From Levilactobacillus brevis (lineage in GTDB: Bacteria; Bacillota; Bacilli; Lactobacillales; Lactobacillaceae), in contig CP032931.1 of the NCBI GenBank assembly GCA_003666485.1, positions 992,001 to 1,056,000 of the forward strand: 64,000 nt of DNA, given 5' to 3'. A program made the translations under genes and the position numbers. A model generated the notes under the pieces. It did no database searches. It saw only the letters and a program-made list of their open reading frames with translations, and was not told where the DNA came from. This document shows, piece after piece, positions 53,126 through 62,244 of this stretch (the stretch's first letter is position 1; each line of letters opens with the position of its first letter).

Positions 53126-54106
53126 CTATTTCAGTTGCTTCACTAACTTTGGATTATAAACTAATTTTTGAATGTGCTTGGTGATTCTTCCCATCCGGGG
53201 GAAGCCGCTAAAGCCGCTTTGACCGGCGCCGTGGGTCATGATGACCAGGACGTAACGTTGACCGTTGGGCAGGGTGACGATGCCGGCGTCGTTGTTGGTG
53301 TCTGCTAGCCAGCCGACCTTGTCAGCGACGACGGTTCCCTTGGCTGCGGCAGTCGCACCGGCGGGAATACCATCACGATAAACCTGTTGTTTCATTAAGG
53401 ATAACAGCCAGGAACGGTTGTGGGCATTGTTAAATGGCGCCTCGGCCCGTGCTAATTTGACCAGCACCTTGCGCAGACTCGTGGCGGTCGTGGTGGCCTC
53501 CTGACCAGGCACGAAGGTTGGTGAATACAAGCCCTCGTTGGCGAGAAATTCATTGATTCCGCTTAAGCCATAGGTGTCGAGGATGCCCTCAGGGAAATCA
53601 TTGGCGCTATTCACGATCATCCGGTGAAAGCCATCCTGATTGGTCGGCGTCCAGGTGTAAGCGTGCTGTTGGCTGAGGTGAAAGAGGTAGGCCGCAATGA
53701 ACAGCTTGTAGGTGCTGGCCGAAACCTCGGGCGTGTGGGCATTGGCGGATGCCGCCAGCTTGCCCCGTTGGTAAAATTTCTGGGCAACGGGTGACTGGGC
53801 GGCGCGACTACCGGGCACGGCGCCGAGATTGTAGAAACTTACGCTGGTGTTGCCATCGGCGGTGATGTGCTTCAGATATGTATGCAACTGCTTCTTGACG
53901 TGGCGCTGCTCACGCGTGATCTGTCGACTGGTCGTTGGCTGTGGAGACGCTGTGGTTGCTTGGGCCTGCGTGGCGTTTTTTTGCCGCGCTTGCACGCTAA
54001 AAATCCCGGTGAAGCCAAGTACCACGATGGCAGCGGCCATCACGATGATTCGGTACTTAAAGAGTAAGTGACCGATTGAATTCGGACGAGCGTGTTTCAT
54101 TGGCAT
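53126..54106 (-). CDS. Class A beta-lactamase-like serine hydrolase
   Basis: A 326-residue protein with an N-terminal membrane segment (about 18-38), a Gln/Thr/Ala-rich linker and a penicillin-binding fold. Motifs: SxxK in SASTYKLF, SxN in NSANDF and KTG-like DKVG. It is probably attached to the membrane with the enzyme outside. This type rarely hydrolyses beta-lactams; peptidoglycan or amide hydrolysis is more likely. ATG 54106 is preferred. Confidence 0.85.
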   Translation of the reverse strand: MPMKHARPNSIGHLLFKYRIIVMAAAIVVLGFTGIFSVQARQKNATQAQATTASPQPTTSRQITREQRHVKKQLHTYLKHITADGNTSVSFYNLGAVPGSRAAQSPVAQKFYQRGKLAASANAHTPEVSASTYKLFIAAYLFHLSQQHAYTWTPTNQDGFHRMIVNSANDFPEGILDTYGLSGINEFLANEGLYSPTFVPGQEATTTATSLRKVLVKLARAEAPFNNAHNRSWLLSLMKQQVYRDGIPAGATAAAKGTVVADKVGWLADTNNDAGIVTLPNGQRYVLVIMTHGAGQSGFSGFPRMGRITKHIQKLVYNPKLVKQLK

Positions 54107-54241
54107 ATAATCACTTCTTTAATGTTGGTCTACTGAACTAATTAATGGTTTTAATTATACGCCCAATTTTGGGCGGCGTATACGTGAAAATGACGGGAGA
54201 TGGGAGAATTTAGCCAGTTTAAACTTGAGACGCCAAACAAC

Positions 54242-54295
54242 ACTGGCCGCTTACCGTCTGCCGTCCACCAGATGTGGGTTGGATTGCTGTGGGCA
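54242..54295 (+). repeat. R1-F, remnant of the structured repeat
   Basis: Only the 5' edge remains: TGGCCGC ... CGTCCACCAGATGTGGGTT ... GCTGTGGGCA matches R1-A 10523-10567. It ends right at the 3' end of the response-regulator gene. Confidence 0.7.
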
Positions 54296-54299
54296 ATCG

Positions 54300-55133
54300 T
54301 CAGACTTCCTGCACCAACCCATCAAAGAAACGTTTCAATGAAGTCTTGCCGCCAGTAGTGCGGGTGCCTTCCAGCAGGAGCATTTCACTCCGCACATTCT
54401 TATATTCATATAGGGTGTTGGCATATTCGACCACGATTTCATCCCCCATGCCGTCCAGACTGATATTGGCCAGGTTGGTCAGTCCCGTCTTGATGGCCCG
54501 GCGAATGCGCTGGAACATGATTTTCTTTTCCCGGTCGTCGATGTGGTAGGCCGCATTGAAGTCAATTTCACGGAAGCTCAGGTTCTGGTCGAGCATGATC
54601 TGCGCGATGGCTAGAATGTCTGAGGACCCCGCTTCAGACGTAATCCCTAGGAAGCGGAGAATCGACAGGATCTTTTCCTTTTGATGTTGCTTCTGGTCAA
54701 CGACGGGCGCCGTGGCCACGGCCCCACCGCCAACGAGCGACTGGATATTGTTGAGCTTGGTTGCCATCTGGACGCTCTGGGAGACCTTTTCAACGACAGT
54801 CTTCACTTCAATGATGTTGATTGGTTTATCAATGAAAAATTCAATTCCCGCTTCGTAGGCCTCGGCCCGCAGATCGCTGTCCTTAACCTGTGAGATCATA
54901 ATAGCCCGCAGCGTCGGTTTGAGCGTCTTGAGTTTTTTGATCAATTCAATCCCGGAGATGCCCGGCATCAAGAGATCAGCCAGGACAATGTCGACATCCA
55001 TGATCATGATATCGGCCAGGGCCTTCTTGGCGTCATGGGCAATGCCAATCACCGTGTTCTCGGGGTTCTTTTCCAAAATCTGACGTAAAATCATGGGAAT
55101 CGACGGGTCGTCATCGACAATATAAAAATTCAT
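54300..55133 (-). CDS. Response regulator, GlnL/YcbB type
   Basis: A 277-residue regulator: receiver (1-120) with DDD at 7-9, phospho-Asp 53 in VLADLLMPG and Lys in IDKPI, then a C-terminal YcbB-type DNA-binding domain (FLGITSEAGSSDILAIAQIM ... RIRRAIKTGLTNLANI by flanks). In Bacillus the homologue GlnL controls glutamine-related genes from TTTTGT repeats. Start overlaps the kinase stop by one base. The next transcription unit upstream is arcB-arcC-yfcC. Confidence 0.85.
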   Translation of the reverse strand: MNFYIVDDDPSIPMILRQILEKNPENTVIGIAHDAKKALADIMIMDVDIVLADLLMPGISGIELIKKLKTLKPTLRAIMISQVKDSDLRAEAYEAGIEFFIDKPINIIEVKTVVEKVSQSVQMATKLNNIQSLVGGGAVATAPVVDQKQHQKEKILSILRFLGITSEAGSSDILAIAQIMLDQNLSFREIDFNAAYHIDDREKKIMFQRIRRAIKTGLTNLANISLDGMGDEIVVEYANTLYEYKNVRSEMLLLEGTRTTGGKTSLKRFFDGLVQEV

Positions 55134-56428
55134 TAGGCATCTGCCTCCTGTTCTAAGCGTTTTTTACTGAGTTTGACGGTAAAAGTGGTGCCCTTCCCCA
55201 GTTCGGATTCAACGTGAATGTCGCCGTCGAACTGTTCTTGGGCAATGATCTTGACGTGGGACAGGCCAATACCCCGGTAGACGTCACCGTTTTCGTTGAA
55301 CTTGGTGGTGAAGCCTGGCTGAAAGATCATGGCCAGCGTCTCGGCATCCATTCCACTGGCGTTGTCACTAACATTTAGCAAAATATCACTGCCGCGATCG
55401 ACCACGCTGACGATGACGGCACCGCTGGGGCGGCCCTCCATGGCGTCGACACTGTTAAAAATCAGATTGGAAAGAATGGAGACTAAGTAGTAGTGATTGG
55501 GCACCATCAAGTCGACGTGGTTGTGGACCTCGATCGTGACGTTGGGAAACTTGGGCTTGATGGATTCACGGATATAGTCGGTGGTGACCTTCAAGATGTC
55601 TGCCAGCTGCATGGCCGTATCGGTGTCGTCGTTGAAGTAATCGCCCAGACCCCGAATCACGTTTTGATAATCCTTCTTGATTTCGTGCACGTCGCGGGCA
55701 ATTTGCAAGGCCTTGTCGCGTTCCGCCTCGCTCACGTTTTCCTGTTGCAGGTCTTGGTTCAAGAGGTAGGCGTTCTTCATGACGTTTTCAATCTCGCTGA
55801 TATTTTTGCGCATGAAGTAGACCTCACTGTTCACGGCTGAGGCCACCCAGATGAAATGGTAGTAGCGTTGCTCATGATTTTCTTGTCGTAGCATTAATTG
55901 GAAGTAATGGTACAAAAAGGCCAAGAGGCAGCTGACCAGACTGCGGATGAGGGCCGTGATGAACAGAATCTGGAAGAGCTGATACGTATAATGTGAAAAG
56001 CTGGTCAGCAGGCTGACTTCTAGCAGATTGGCCACGTAATCGCAGAGCACGATGGTTAGGAAGAAGGTCGTGTTGCTACGTTGCCCACGCCGCCAGTATA
56101 GGAGGTAGTAAATCAGACCGTAACACAAGTAAAAGGCCATGTCGGCCAAAATATAAATAACATTGTCATGGGAATCGACATCGTGACTGATGAACAGCAG
56201 AATTCCGCGAAAGACGGGCGAGGCCACCGCCACGGCGACGGTCAGCGAGATGGGGTTAAAATCCCGATTGAAGTAGAGAATGACTGGCAAGATAAAAACG
56301 GACAAGGTGACGATAAAACCGGGTGCATATGTTTGAAAATTCACTTGTGAGGCCAAAGCAATACAAATCGCTGATAAGCCAATTCTTTGGTAGCGTTCGT
56401 GCGTGAAGAAACGGGACTGCTTAAACAT
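55133..56428 (-). CDS. Sensor histidine kinase, GlnK/YcbA type
   Basis: A 431-residue kinase with six N-terminal membrane segments (about 18-185), a coiled coil, the phospho-His in DVHEIKKDYQNV (about 255) and a C-terminal ATPase with SNLIFNSVDAM, SDNASGMD and GIGLSHVK. No extracellular sensor loop is large, so sensing through the membrane helices or a transporter is likely. It is the partner of the downstream regulator and divergent from the arc-like operon. Confidence 0.88.
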   Translation of the reverse strand: MFKQSRFFTHERYQRIGLSAICIALASQVNFQTYAPGFIVTLSVFILPVILYFNRDFNPISLTVAVAVASPVFRGILLFISHDVDSHDNVIYILADMAFYLCYGLIYYLLYWRRGQRSNTTFFLTIVLCDYVANLLEVSLLTSFSHYTYQLFQILFITALIRSLVSCLLAFLYHYFQLMLRQENHEQRYYHFIWVASAVNSEVYFMRKNISEIENVMKNAYLLNQDLQQENVSEAERDKALQIARDVHEIKKDYQNVIRGLGDYFNDDTDTAMQLADILKVTTDYIRESIKPKFPNVTIEVHNHVDLMVPNHYYLVSILSNLIFNSVDAMEGRPSGAVIVSVVDRGSDILLNVSDNASGMDAETLAMIFQPGFTTKFNENGDVYRGIGLSHVKIIAQEQFDGDIHVESELGKGTTFTVKLSKKRLEQEADA

Positions 56429-56450
56429 GAATTTTACTCCTTAGAAAAAG

Positions 56451-56485
56451 TTTTAACAAAGTTTTGAAGCATTTTGAAGTTTTAT
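56451..56485. promoter_or_regulatory. Phased TTTTRA repeats, candidate GlnL-type binding site
   Basis: TTTTAA (56451), TTTTGA (56462), TTTTGA (56472) and TTTTAT (56480) stand about 10 bp apart, so on one face of the helix. The central pair is TTTTGA-N4-TTTTGA, close to the TTTTGT-N4-TTTTGT site of Bacillus GlnL. They cover and precede the -35 region of the arcB promoter. Confidence 0.6.
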
Positions 56486-56503
56486 GAAACCGCTTACTAT
56501 ACT
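56474..56503 (+). promoter_or_regulatory. arcB promoter with overlapping cre site
   Basis: TTGAAG at 56474-56479, 18-bp spacer, TATACT at 56498-56503. ATGAAACCGCTTACT at 56484-56498 matches the CcpA consensus WTGNAANCGNWNNCW at every defined position, so catabolite repression is expected. Confidence 0.65.
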
Positions 56504-56535
56504 AGTCATTGTAAATAACAAAGGAGGAACTTACA

Positions 56536-57534
56536 ATGTTTAATCTTCGTAACCGTAGCTTTTTAACTTTATTGGACTACACCCCAAAGGAAATGGGCTT
56601 CTTACTGCAATTGGCTGAAGACCTGAAGAAGGCCAAGTACGCTGGGACGGAACAACAAAAATTAGTCGGCAAGAACATTGCATTGATTTTCGAAAAGAGT
56701 TCCACGCGGACGCGCTGTGCCTTTGAAGTCGGTGCCTATGACCAAGGCGCCCACGTGACCTACTTAGGCCCTACTGGTACGCAAATGGGCAAGAAGGAAT
56801 CCGCTGCTGACACGGCACGGGTACTGGGCGGCATGTTCGACGGCATTGAATATCGTGGGTTCTCCCAACGGACAGTTGAAACCTTAGCCAAATACTCCGG
56901 GGTACCGGTTTGGAACGGCTTGACTGATGAAGATCACCCAACCCAAGTGCTGGCTGACTTCTTAACTGCCAAGGAAGTTCTGAAGAAGAACTACAGTGAC
57001 ATTCACTTTACTTATGTGGGTGATGGCCGGAACAACGTGGCCAACGCCTTGATGATCGGTGGCGCAATCATGGGGATGACCTTCCACCTGGTTTGCCCTA
57101 AGGAATTGAAGCCAACCAAGGAACTGCGCGACAAGGTCAATGCCATTGCGGCTAAGACAGGCGCTGACATCTTGATCACTGATGACATCGACGAAGGGGT
57201 TAAGGGCTCTGACGTGCTCTACACCGACGTTTGGGTATCCATGGGTGAACCAGATTCAGTTTGGAAAGAACGGATCGAATTACTCTCACCATACCAAATC
57301 AATAGCGAAATGATGAAGAAGACGGGCAACCCTGACGTAATCTTTGAACACTGCTTACCTTCATTCCACAATGCTGAAACCGGCGTGGGTAAGGAAATCG
57401 CTGACAAGTACGGCATCACTGAAATGGAAGTTACTGACGAAGTCTTCGAAAGCGATGCTTCAGTTGTCTTCCAAGAAGCTGAAAACCGGATGCACACCAT
57501 TAAAGCTGTGATGGTCGCAACCTTAGGCGAATAA
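56536..57534 (+). CDS. arcB: Ornithine carbamoyltransferase, catabolic
   Basis: A 332-residue enzyme converting citrulline and phosphate to ornithine and carbamoyl phosphate. Carbamoyl-phosphate loop SSTRTR (about 55), HPTQVLADF (about 139), ornithine loop DVWVSMGE and HCLP (about 273) are intact. The SMG motif and HCLP argue for ornithine rather than putrescine as acceptor. Next to carbamate kinase it serves ATP production. Codon choice is strongly biased, so expression is high when induced. No arginine deiminase gene lies in the window. Confidence 0.95.
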   Translation: MFNLRNRSFLTLLDYTPKEMGFLLQLAEDLKKAKYAGTEQQKLVGKNIALIFEKSSTRTRCAFEVGAYDQGAHVTYLGPTGTQMGKKESAADTARVLGGMFDGIEYRGFSQRTVETLAKYSGVPVWNGLTDEDHPTQVLADFLTAKEVLKKNYSDIHFTYVGDGRNNVANALMIGGAIMGMTFHLVCPKELKPTKELRDKVNAIAAKTGADILITDDIDEGVKGSDVLYTDVWVSMGEPDSVWKERIELLSPYQINSEMMKKTGNPDVIFEHCLPSFHNAETGVGKEIADKYGITEMEVTDEVFESDASVVFQEAENRMHTIKAVMVATLGE

Positions 57535-57548
57535 TCGGAGGCGTACAG

Positions 57549-58478
57549 ATGGCTAAAATCGTAGTTGCTTTGGGCGGTAACGCCTTGGGCAAATCTCCAG
57601 AAGAACAATTGAATTTAGTGAAACACACGGCTAAGTCCTTGATTGGACTGGTCGCTGCGGGTCACAAGGTCGTCATCAGCCACGGCAACGGTCCCCAGGT
57701 TGGCGCCATCAATTTGGGCATGAACTTTGCCGCTGAACACGGCCAAACGGCAGCCTTTCCGTTCCCTGAATGTGGGGCCATGAGCCAAGGCTACATTGGC
57801 TATCATTTACAACAAAGCCTGCACAACGAACTGCACCGCCAAGGCATTCAAAAGGATGTTGCGGCCGTGGTCACGCAAGTAGAAGTCGACGAAAGCGACC
57901 CGGCCTTTGACCATCCCACGAAACCGGTTGGGTCCTTCTACAGTAAGGAAGACGCCGATAAAATCGTGGCGGAAAAGGGCTACACGTTCGTTGAAGATGC
58001 TGGCCGTGGTTACCGGCAAGTTGTCCCATCACCACTTCCGAAGGCCATCATTGAAATCAAGAGCATCAACGACTTGATTGAAAATGATAACTTGGTCATC
58101 GCTGGCGGTGGGGGCGGGGTGCCCGTTGTCGACACGGCTGACGGTCTCAAAGGCGTGCCAGCAGTGATTGACAAGGACCGCTCCAGTGCCTTGTTAGCCG
58201 CAAACATTTCCGCAGACCAACTGATTATTTTGACGGCCGTTGATGACGTTTACGTCAATTACGGCAAGCCAGAACAACAAGCACTGCGGGAATTGTCCAG
58301 CGCAGATGCGCAACGCTACATTGATGAAGGTCAATTTGCGCCCGGCAGTATGCTACCGAAGATTGAGGCTTGCTTAGGCTTCGTCGCTTCCGGTAACGGT
58401 CGGACTGCATTGATCACGTCACTTGATCACCTCGATGACGCCTTAGCGGGCAAGGTCGGGACCCTGATCAAGGCCTAA
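57549..58478 (+). CDS. arcC: Carbamate kinase
   Basis: A 309-residue enzyme that uses carbamoyl phosphate and ADP to make ATP, CO2 and ammonia. Motifs [10 protein letters not shown] at the N-terminus, SHGNGPQVG at about 50 and a GGGGGVPV loop at about 195 are complete. 14 bp separate it from arcB and the two form one operon. RBS CGGAGGCG is present. Confidence 0.97.
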   Translation: MAKIVVALGGNALGKSPEEQLNLVKHTAKSLIGLVAAGHKVVISHGNGPQVGAINLGMNFAAEHGQTAAFPFPECGAMSQGYIGYHLQQSLHNELHRQGIQKDVAAVVTQVEVDESDPAFDHPTKPVGSFYSKEDADKIVAEKGYTFVEDAGRGYRQVVPSPLPKAIIEIKSINDLIENDNLVIAGGGGGVPVVDTADGLKGVPAVIDKDRSSALLAANISADQLIILTAVDDVYVNYGKPEQQALRELSSADAQRYIDEGQFAPGSMLPKIEACLGFVASGNGRTALITSLDHLDDALAGKVGTLIKA

Positions 58479-58494
58479 GAAATTAAATTAACGG

Positions 58495-58550
58495 AACGTG
58501 GTCCAATCGTGCGGTGATGTTGGTGACACCCGTTCTTGGACCACGTTTTT
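58495..58550 (+). terminator. Hairpin with T run between arcC and the yfcC gene
   Basis: A 12-bp stem (58495-58506 with 58536-58547), loop of 29, then TTTTT. It should partly stop transcription, so the transporter would be made in smaller amounts than arcBC. Confidence 0.75.
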
Positions 58551-58589
58551 CATTTGCTAAGCGTCAAATCACTTAAAGGGGTGAACTTA

Positions 58590-60137
58590 ATGGATGCATC
58601 AGTAGAACCAAAACCCAAAAAGAAATTCAAATTAAGAATGCCCGGCGCGTTCGTCATTTTATTCATTCTGACCATCGTCGCCGTTTTCGCGACTTGGATC
58701 ATTCCGGCCGGTTCATATTCTAAGCTATCATATAGCGGCTCACAACTCCAGATCTCCCGGCCTTCCGGGAAGACGGTCAAGGTGCCCGCCACCCAGGAAC
58801 AACTGGATAAACTGGGCGTTAAGATCAATATCAAAGAATTTACGTCTGGGGGAATCACCCAAGAAGTCTCGATTCCCAACACGTATCACCGGTTGAAGCA
58901 ACGGCCGGCGGGACTCGGCGCCATCACCAGTAGTATGGTGCGGGGAACCATCGAAGCCGTTGATATTATGGTGTTCATCTTCGTATTAGGGGGCCTAATT
59001 GGCGTGGTTAAAGCCAGTGGGGCCTTCGAATCCGGCTTGATGGCCTTAACGAAAAAGACCAAGGGCCACGAATTTATGCTGATCTTCATGGTGTCCATCT
59101 TGATGGTCCTCGGGGGAACGCTCTGTGGGATCGAAGAAGAAGCCGTGGCATTTTACCCGATTCTGGTGCCCATCTTCATTGCGATGGGCTACGACTCAAT
59201 CGTCTGTGTGGGGGCTATCTTCCTCTCCAGTTCAGTCGGGACGGCCTTCTCCACGATTAACCCGTTCTCCGTGGTTATCGCGTCTAACGCAGCTGGGATC
59301 AACTTTACCGAGGGGATCAGTTGGCGGATCGGTGGCTTAGTGGTTGCCGCAATCTTCGTGCTCTTCTACCTGCACTGGTACAGTAAGAAGGTCAAGGCGA
59401 CCCCGTCATTCTCCTACACCTATGAGGATAAGAGTTCCTTTGATAAAATGTGGTCCGTCTCCTCTGACGACACCAGCAATCAGGACTTCACGTTACGTAA
59501 AAAAATTATCCTGATTCTGTTCGTGATTACCTTCCCAATCATGGTGTGGGGCGTTATGTCCCAGGGCTGGTGGTTCCCAACCATGGCCTCCTCATTCCTG
59601 TTATTTGCCATTATCATTATGTTCATGACCGCTACCGGTAAGTACGGTATTGGTGAAAAGGGCGTTGTGGATGCCTTCACGAATGGGGCGGCCAGTCTGG
59701 TCGGGGTTTCCCTGATCATTGGGTTGGCACGGGGCATCAACCTGGTTATGAATGAAGGGATGATCTCAGATACCATCCTGCAATACTCCTCATCACTGGT
59801 CGCACACGTCAGTGGTTCGGTCTTCATCATTGTCATGATGCTGATCTTCTTCGTCCTGGGCTTCATCGTGCCATCCTCATCAGGATTGGCTGTGCTGGCG
59901 ATGCCAATCTTTGCGCCATTGGCCGATACGGTCGACATTCCGCGGTTCGCCGTGGTGACCGCTTACCAATTCGGGCAATACGCAATGCTCTTCTTGGCAC
60001 CAACTGGTTTGGTCATGGCAACGCTGCAGATGCTGGACATGAAGTACTCACACTGGTTCAAGTTCGTTTGGCCAGTGGTGGCCTTCGTGCTGGTCTTCGG
60101 TGGTGCCATCCTGGTCATGGAAGTCATGCTGAGCTAA
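58590..60137 (+). CDS. YfcC-family (DcuC-like) amino-acid antiporter
   Basis: A 515-residue transporter with about 12 membrane segments. FILTIVAVFATWIIPAGSY near the N-terminus, LGGTLCGIEEEAVAFYPIL and VPSSSGLAVLAMPIFAPLAD are hallmarks of the YfcC family. Position after arcBC suggests exchange of arginine or citrulline for ornithine. ATG 58590 has AAAGGGG upstream; the frame is open 54 bp further. Confidence 0.9.
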   Translation: MDASVEPKPKKKFKLRMPGAFVILFILTIVAVFATWIIPAGSYSKLSYSGSQLQISRPSGKTVKVPATQEQLDKLGVKINIKEFTSGGITQEVSIPNTYHRLKQRPAGLGAITSSMVRGTIEAVDIMVFIFVLGGLIGVVKASGAFESGLMALTKKTKGHEFMLIFMVSILMVLGGTLCGIEEEAVAFYPILVPIFIAMGYDSIVCVGAIFLSSSVGTAFSTINPFSVVIASNAAGINFTEGISWRIGGLVVAAIFVLFYLHWYSKKVKATPSFSYTYEDKSSFDKMWSVSSDDTSNQDFTLRKKIILILFVITFPIMVWGVMSQGWWFPTMASSFLLFAIIIMFMTATGKYGIGEKGVVDAFTNGAASLVGVSLIIGLARGINLVMNEGMISDTILQYSSSLVAHVSGSVFIIVMMLIFFVLGFIVPSSSGLAVLAMPIFAPLADTVDIPRFAVVTAYQFGQYAMLFLAPTGLVMATLQMLDMKYSHWFKFVWPVVAFVLVFGGAILVMEVMLS

Positions 60138-60182
60138 GGGTGACTGCCAGCTATCACAGTTTCAGAATAATGATGAGCAACG

Positions 60183-60212
60183 AAAAAAGTCGACTTGCGG
60201 GTCGACTTTTTA
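60183..60212 (+). terminator. Terminator of the arcBC-yfcC operon
   Basis: AAAAGTCGAC pairs with GTCGACTTTT, loop TTGCGG, then T. Confidence 0.9.
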
Positions 60213-60334
60213 TGTGGATAAATACCATACTTTTAAATTTGTTTAATAAATCACATGCCACGACTACCAAAAACTGCTAAACTAAAATCATGAGCAAATA
60301 AAACGGTTACATAATTTAAAGGAGGACTTCATCC

Positions 60335-61303
60335 ATGAAGTATCGGCAGTTAGGTAAATCAGGATTACGTGTCAGTGAATTGGCGTTGGGCAGTTGGATG
60401 ACCGACGTTAGCGACACTAGCAAGCAGGATCTGGCGGCGCAAAGCATCAAGTTGGCCTACGAGAAGGGTATCAACTTCTTTGACTGCGCGGACGCTTACA
60501 GCGGTGGTGCGGCCGAGCGGTTCTTGGGGAAGACGTTGAAAGAGCTGCCCCGCAAGGAATTGGTTCTATCCAGCAAGGTGTTCTTCCCGACCGGTGACGG
60601 CGTGAACGACCGCGGTCTCTCACGCAAGCACATCACGGAATCGCTCGACCAGTCGCTGACCAACATGCAGACGGACTACCTGGACCTGTATTTCTGTCAC
60701 CGCTTTGACCCTGAAACACCCCTGGCAGAAACGTTGAGCACCCTCAGCGGCTTGGTGGATCAAGGCAAGATCTTGTACTACGGCGTGAGTGAATGGCGGC
60801 CGGTCCAAATTCTGGAAGCACAACTGATCATTCAAGAACGCGGCCTGCACCCGATGACGGTGGTTCAGCCGCAATACAACATGTTTGACCGCTACATCGA
60901 GCATGAGTTGCTGGATGTTTGTGAAAAGTTGGGACTGGGTGTCGTGCCATTTTCACCGCTGTCCCAAGGCCTGCTGACCGGGAAATACCGCAAGGATCAG
61001 GCCATTCCGGCAGGCTCACGGGCCACGTATCAAGGACAAATCAAGGCCTTGTTGACGGATGCCAATTTGGACAAGGTCGAAGCACTGCTCAAGATGGCCC
61101 AGGAATTAGATACCGACCTGGCCACGTTTGCCTTAGCTTGGGGATTACGTGATTCACGAATCTCCAGTCTGATTACCGGTGCCAGCAAGCCAGCTCAACT
61201 GCAAAATAATTTGAAGGCGTTGGACCTTGAGATTCCGGCTGAGTATTATGACCGAATCGACCAGTTATTTGGGTTTAAGAAGTTCTCGCGGCAGATCGGG
61301 TAG
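60335..61303 (+). CDS. Aldo/keto reductase, Kv-beta type
   Basis: A 322-residue NADPH-dependent reductase. The tetrad is Asp and Tyr in FFDCADAYSGG, Lys in LSSKVFF and His in FCHRFDP. The longer form and YGVSEWRP motif put it in the potassium-channel beta-subunit/YajO branch, unlike the two reductases at 35-37 kb. GGAGGA precedes ATG 60335. Substrate unknown. Confidence 0.92.
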   Translation: MKYRQLGKSGLRVSELALGSWMTDVSDTSKQDLAAQSIKLAYEKGINFFDCADAYSGGAAERFLGKTLKELPRKELVLSSKVFFPTGDGVNDRGLSRKHITESLDQSLTNMQTDYLDLYFCHRFDPETPLAETLSTLSGLVDQGKILYYGVSEWRPVQILEAQLIIQERGLHPMTVVQPQYNMFDRYIEHELLDVCEKLGLGVVPFSPLSQGLLTGKYRKDQAIPAGSRATYQGQIKALLTDANLDKVEALLKMAQELDTDLATFALAWGLRDSRISSLITGASKPAQLQNNLKALDLEIPAEYYDRIDQLFGFKKFSRQIG

Positions 61304-61379
61304 AGTTGGGCTTCGCCACCCCGTGTGGTATGCTTATTAATCGTAAGCACCCGTGACACGGGGAAAGGGAGGGACCATT

Positions 61380-62036
61380 TTGGCTTTAACGACCGCCAAA
61401 AATTTTTTACTACTGACTGAACACATCGACAAGCGACCGATGCTGCGGACCCGGTTCACCACGCAGGCCTACCTGGTGTTGGCCGCCGTGCTGGACCTGG
61501 TCGACCAGGGCATTCTGGCCGTGAATGGCGACCAAATGGCGATTGCCGATGCCGCGCGCTTTGACCAGCTACCGCAGTACCTGAACGCCTTTAAAATTCG
61601 CCTCAGGTCGGATCTGGCGCAGGATGCCCACCTCAAGACCGCACTGAAGTTGGTCACCAGCTGGGATATCGTCAATGCCCTCTATGATGGCTTGGGGGCC
61701 GAAACGTTGGCTGAGCAGACCACGGAACGGGTCATTTTTCAAAATAACTTAAAGCCCCACGTCATCTACGAACCCACCGCTGCCAGCCGACAACGGGTCC
61801 GCGATGCACTGCTGCAGCAGTTATTGGCTACGCAACCAGCCGGCGCTGCCTGGAATTTATACGTGATTTTAGCCCAAGAACAGGCGTTGACCTGGCTGTT
61901 TTCTGCCGATCAACTGGCACAGTTGCGGGCTGCCGTGGCGGCGCATCCCGGTAGTGCAACGGCTAGTAGGCTGGCGACTCAGGCCGGCGATATCATTCAA
62001 GCCAAGAAATTCGAAATGGACGGCTGGTTAAGCTAA
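61380..62036 (+). CDS. Unknown protein, possibly GPP34-like
   Basis: A 218-residue soluble, helical protein. The pattern NFLLLTEHIDKRPMLRTRF followed by YLVLAAVLDLVDQGILAV is similar in layout to the GPP34 (Golgi phosphoprotein 3-like) family found in some bacteria, where phospholipid binding is suspected; this is a weak match by eye. The start is TTG 61380, with AAGGGAGGG 7 nt upstream. Confidence 0.65.
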   Translation: MALTTAKNFLLLTEHIDKRPMLRTRFTTQAYLVLAAVLDLVDQGILAVNGDQMAIADAARFDQLPQYLNAFKIRLRSDLAQDAHLKTALKLVTSWDIVNALYDGLGAETLAEQTTERVIFQNNLKPHVIYEPTAASRQRVRDALLQQLLATQPAGAAWNLYVILAQEQALTWLFSADQLAQLRAAVAAHPGSATASRLATQAGDIIQAKKFEMDGWLS

Positions 62037-62052
62037 AACTCGGCTGTCAAGA

Positions 62053-62088
62053 AAAGATTCTTCAATAAACTGTTGAAGAATCTTTTTT
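62053..62088 (+). terminator. Rho-independent terminator
   Basis: AAAGATTCTTCAA pairs perfectly with TTGAAGAATCTTT, then T. Confidence 0.92.
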
Positions 62089-62244
62089 TAATGGACAAAT
62101 GGTCTAAAAGATTGCTAGATTGCGACTTAACCGCATTGGTCGGTCACCTTACTAACGGATTAATTATGCCGGCTAGACTTGTTTTAGCCGCTTGGGGGAC
62201 CTATGATGAAATTGTGAACTAATTCTCAAAAGGAGATGGGTGGC

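Noticed and set aside
56536-58478. Agmatine deiminase pathway (putrescine carbamoyltransferase) reading of the arcB-arcC pair
   Set aside because: The carbamoyltransferase has the ornithine-type SMG and HCLP motifs and no agmatine deiminase or antiporter of that cluster is next to it.
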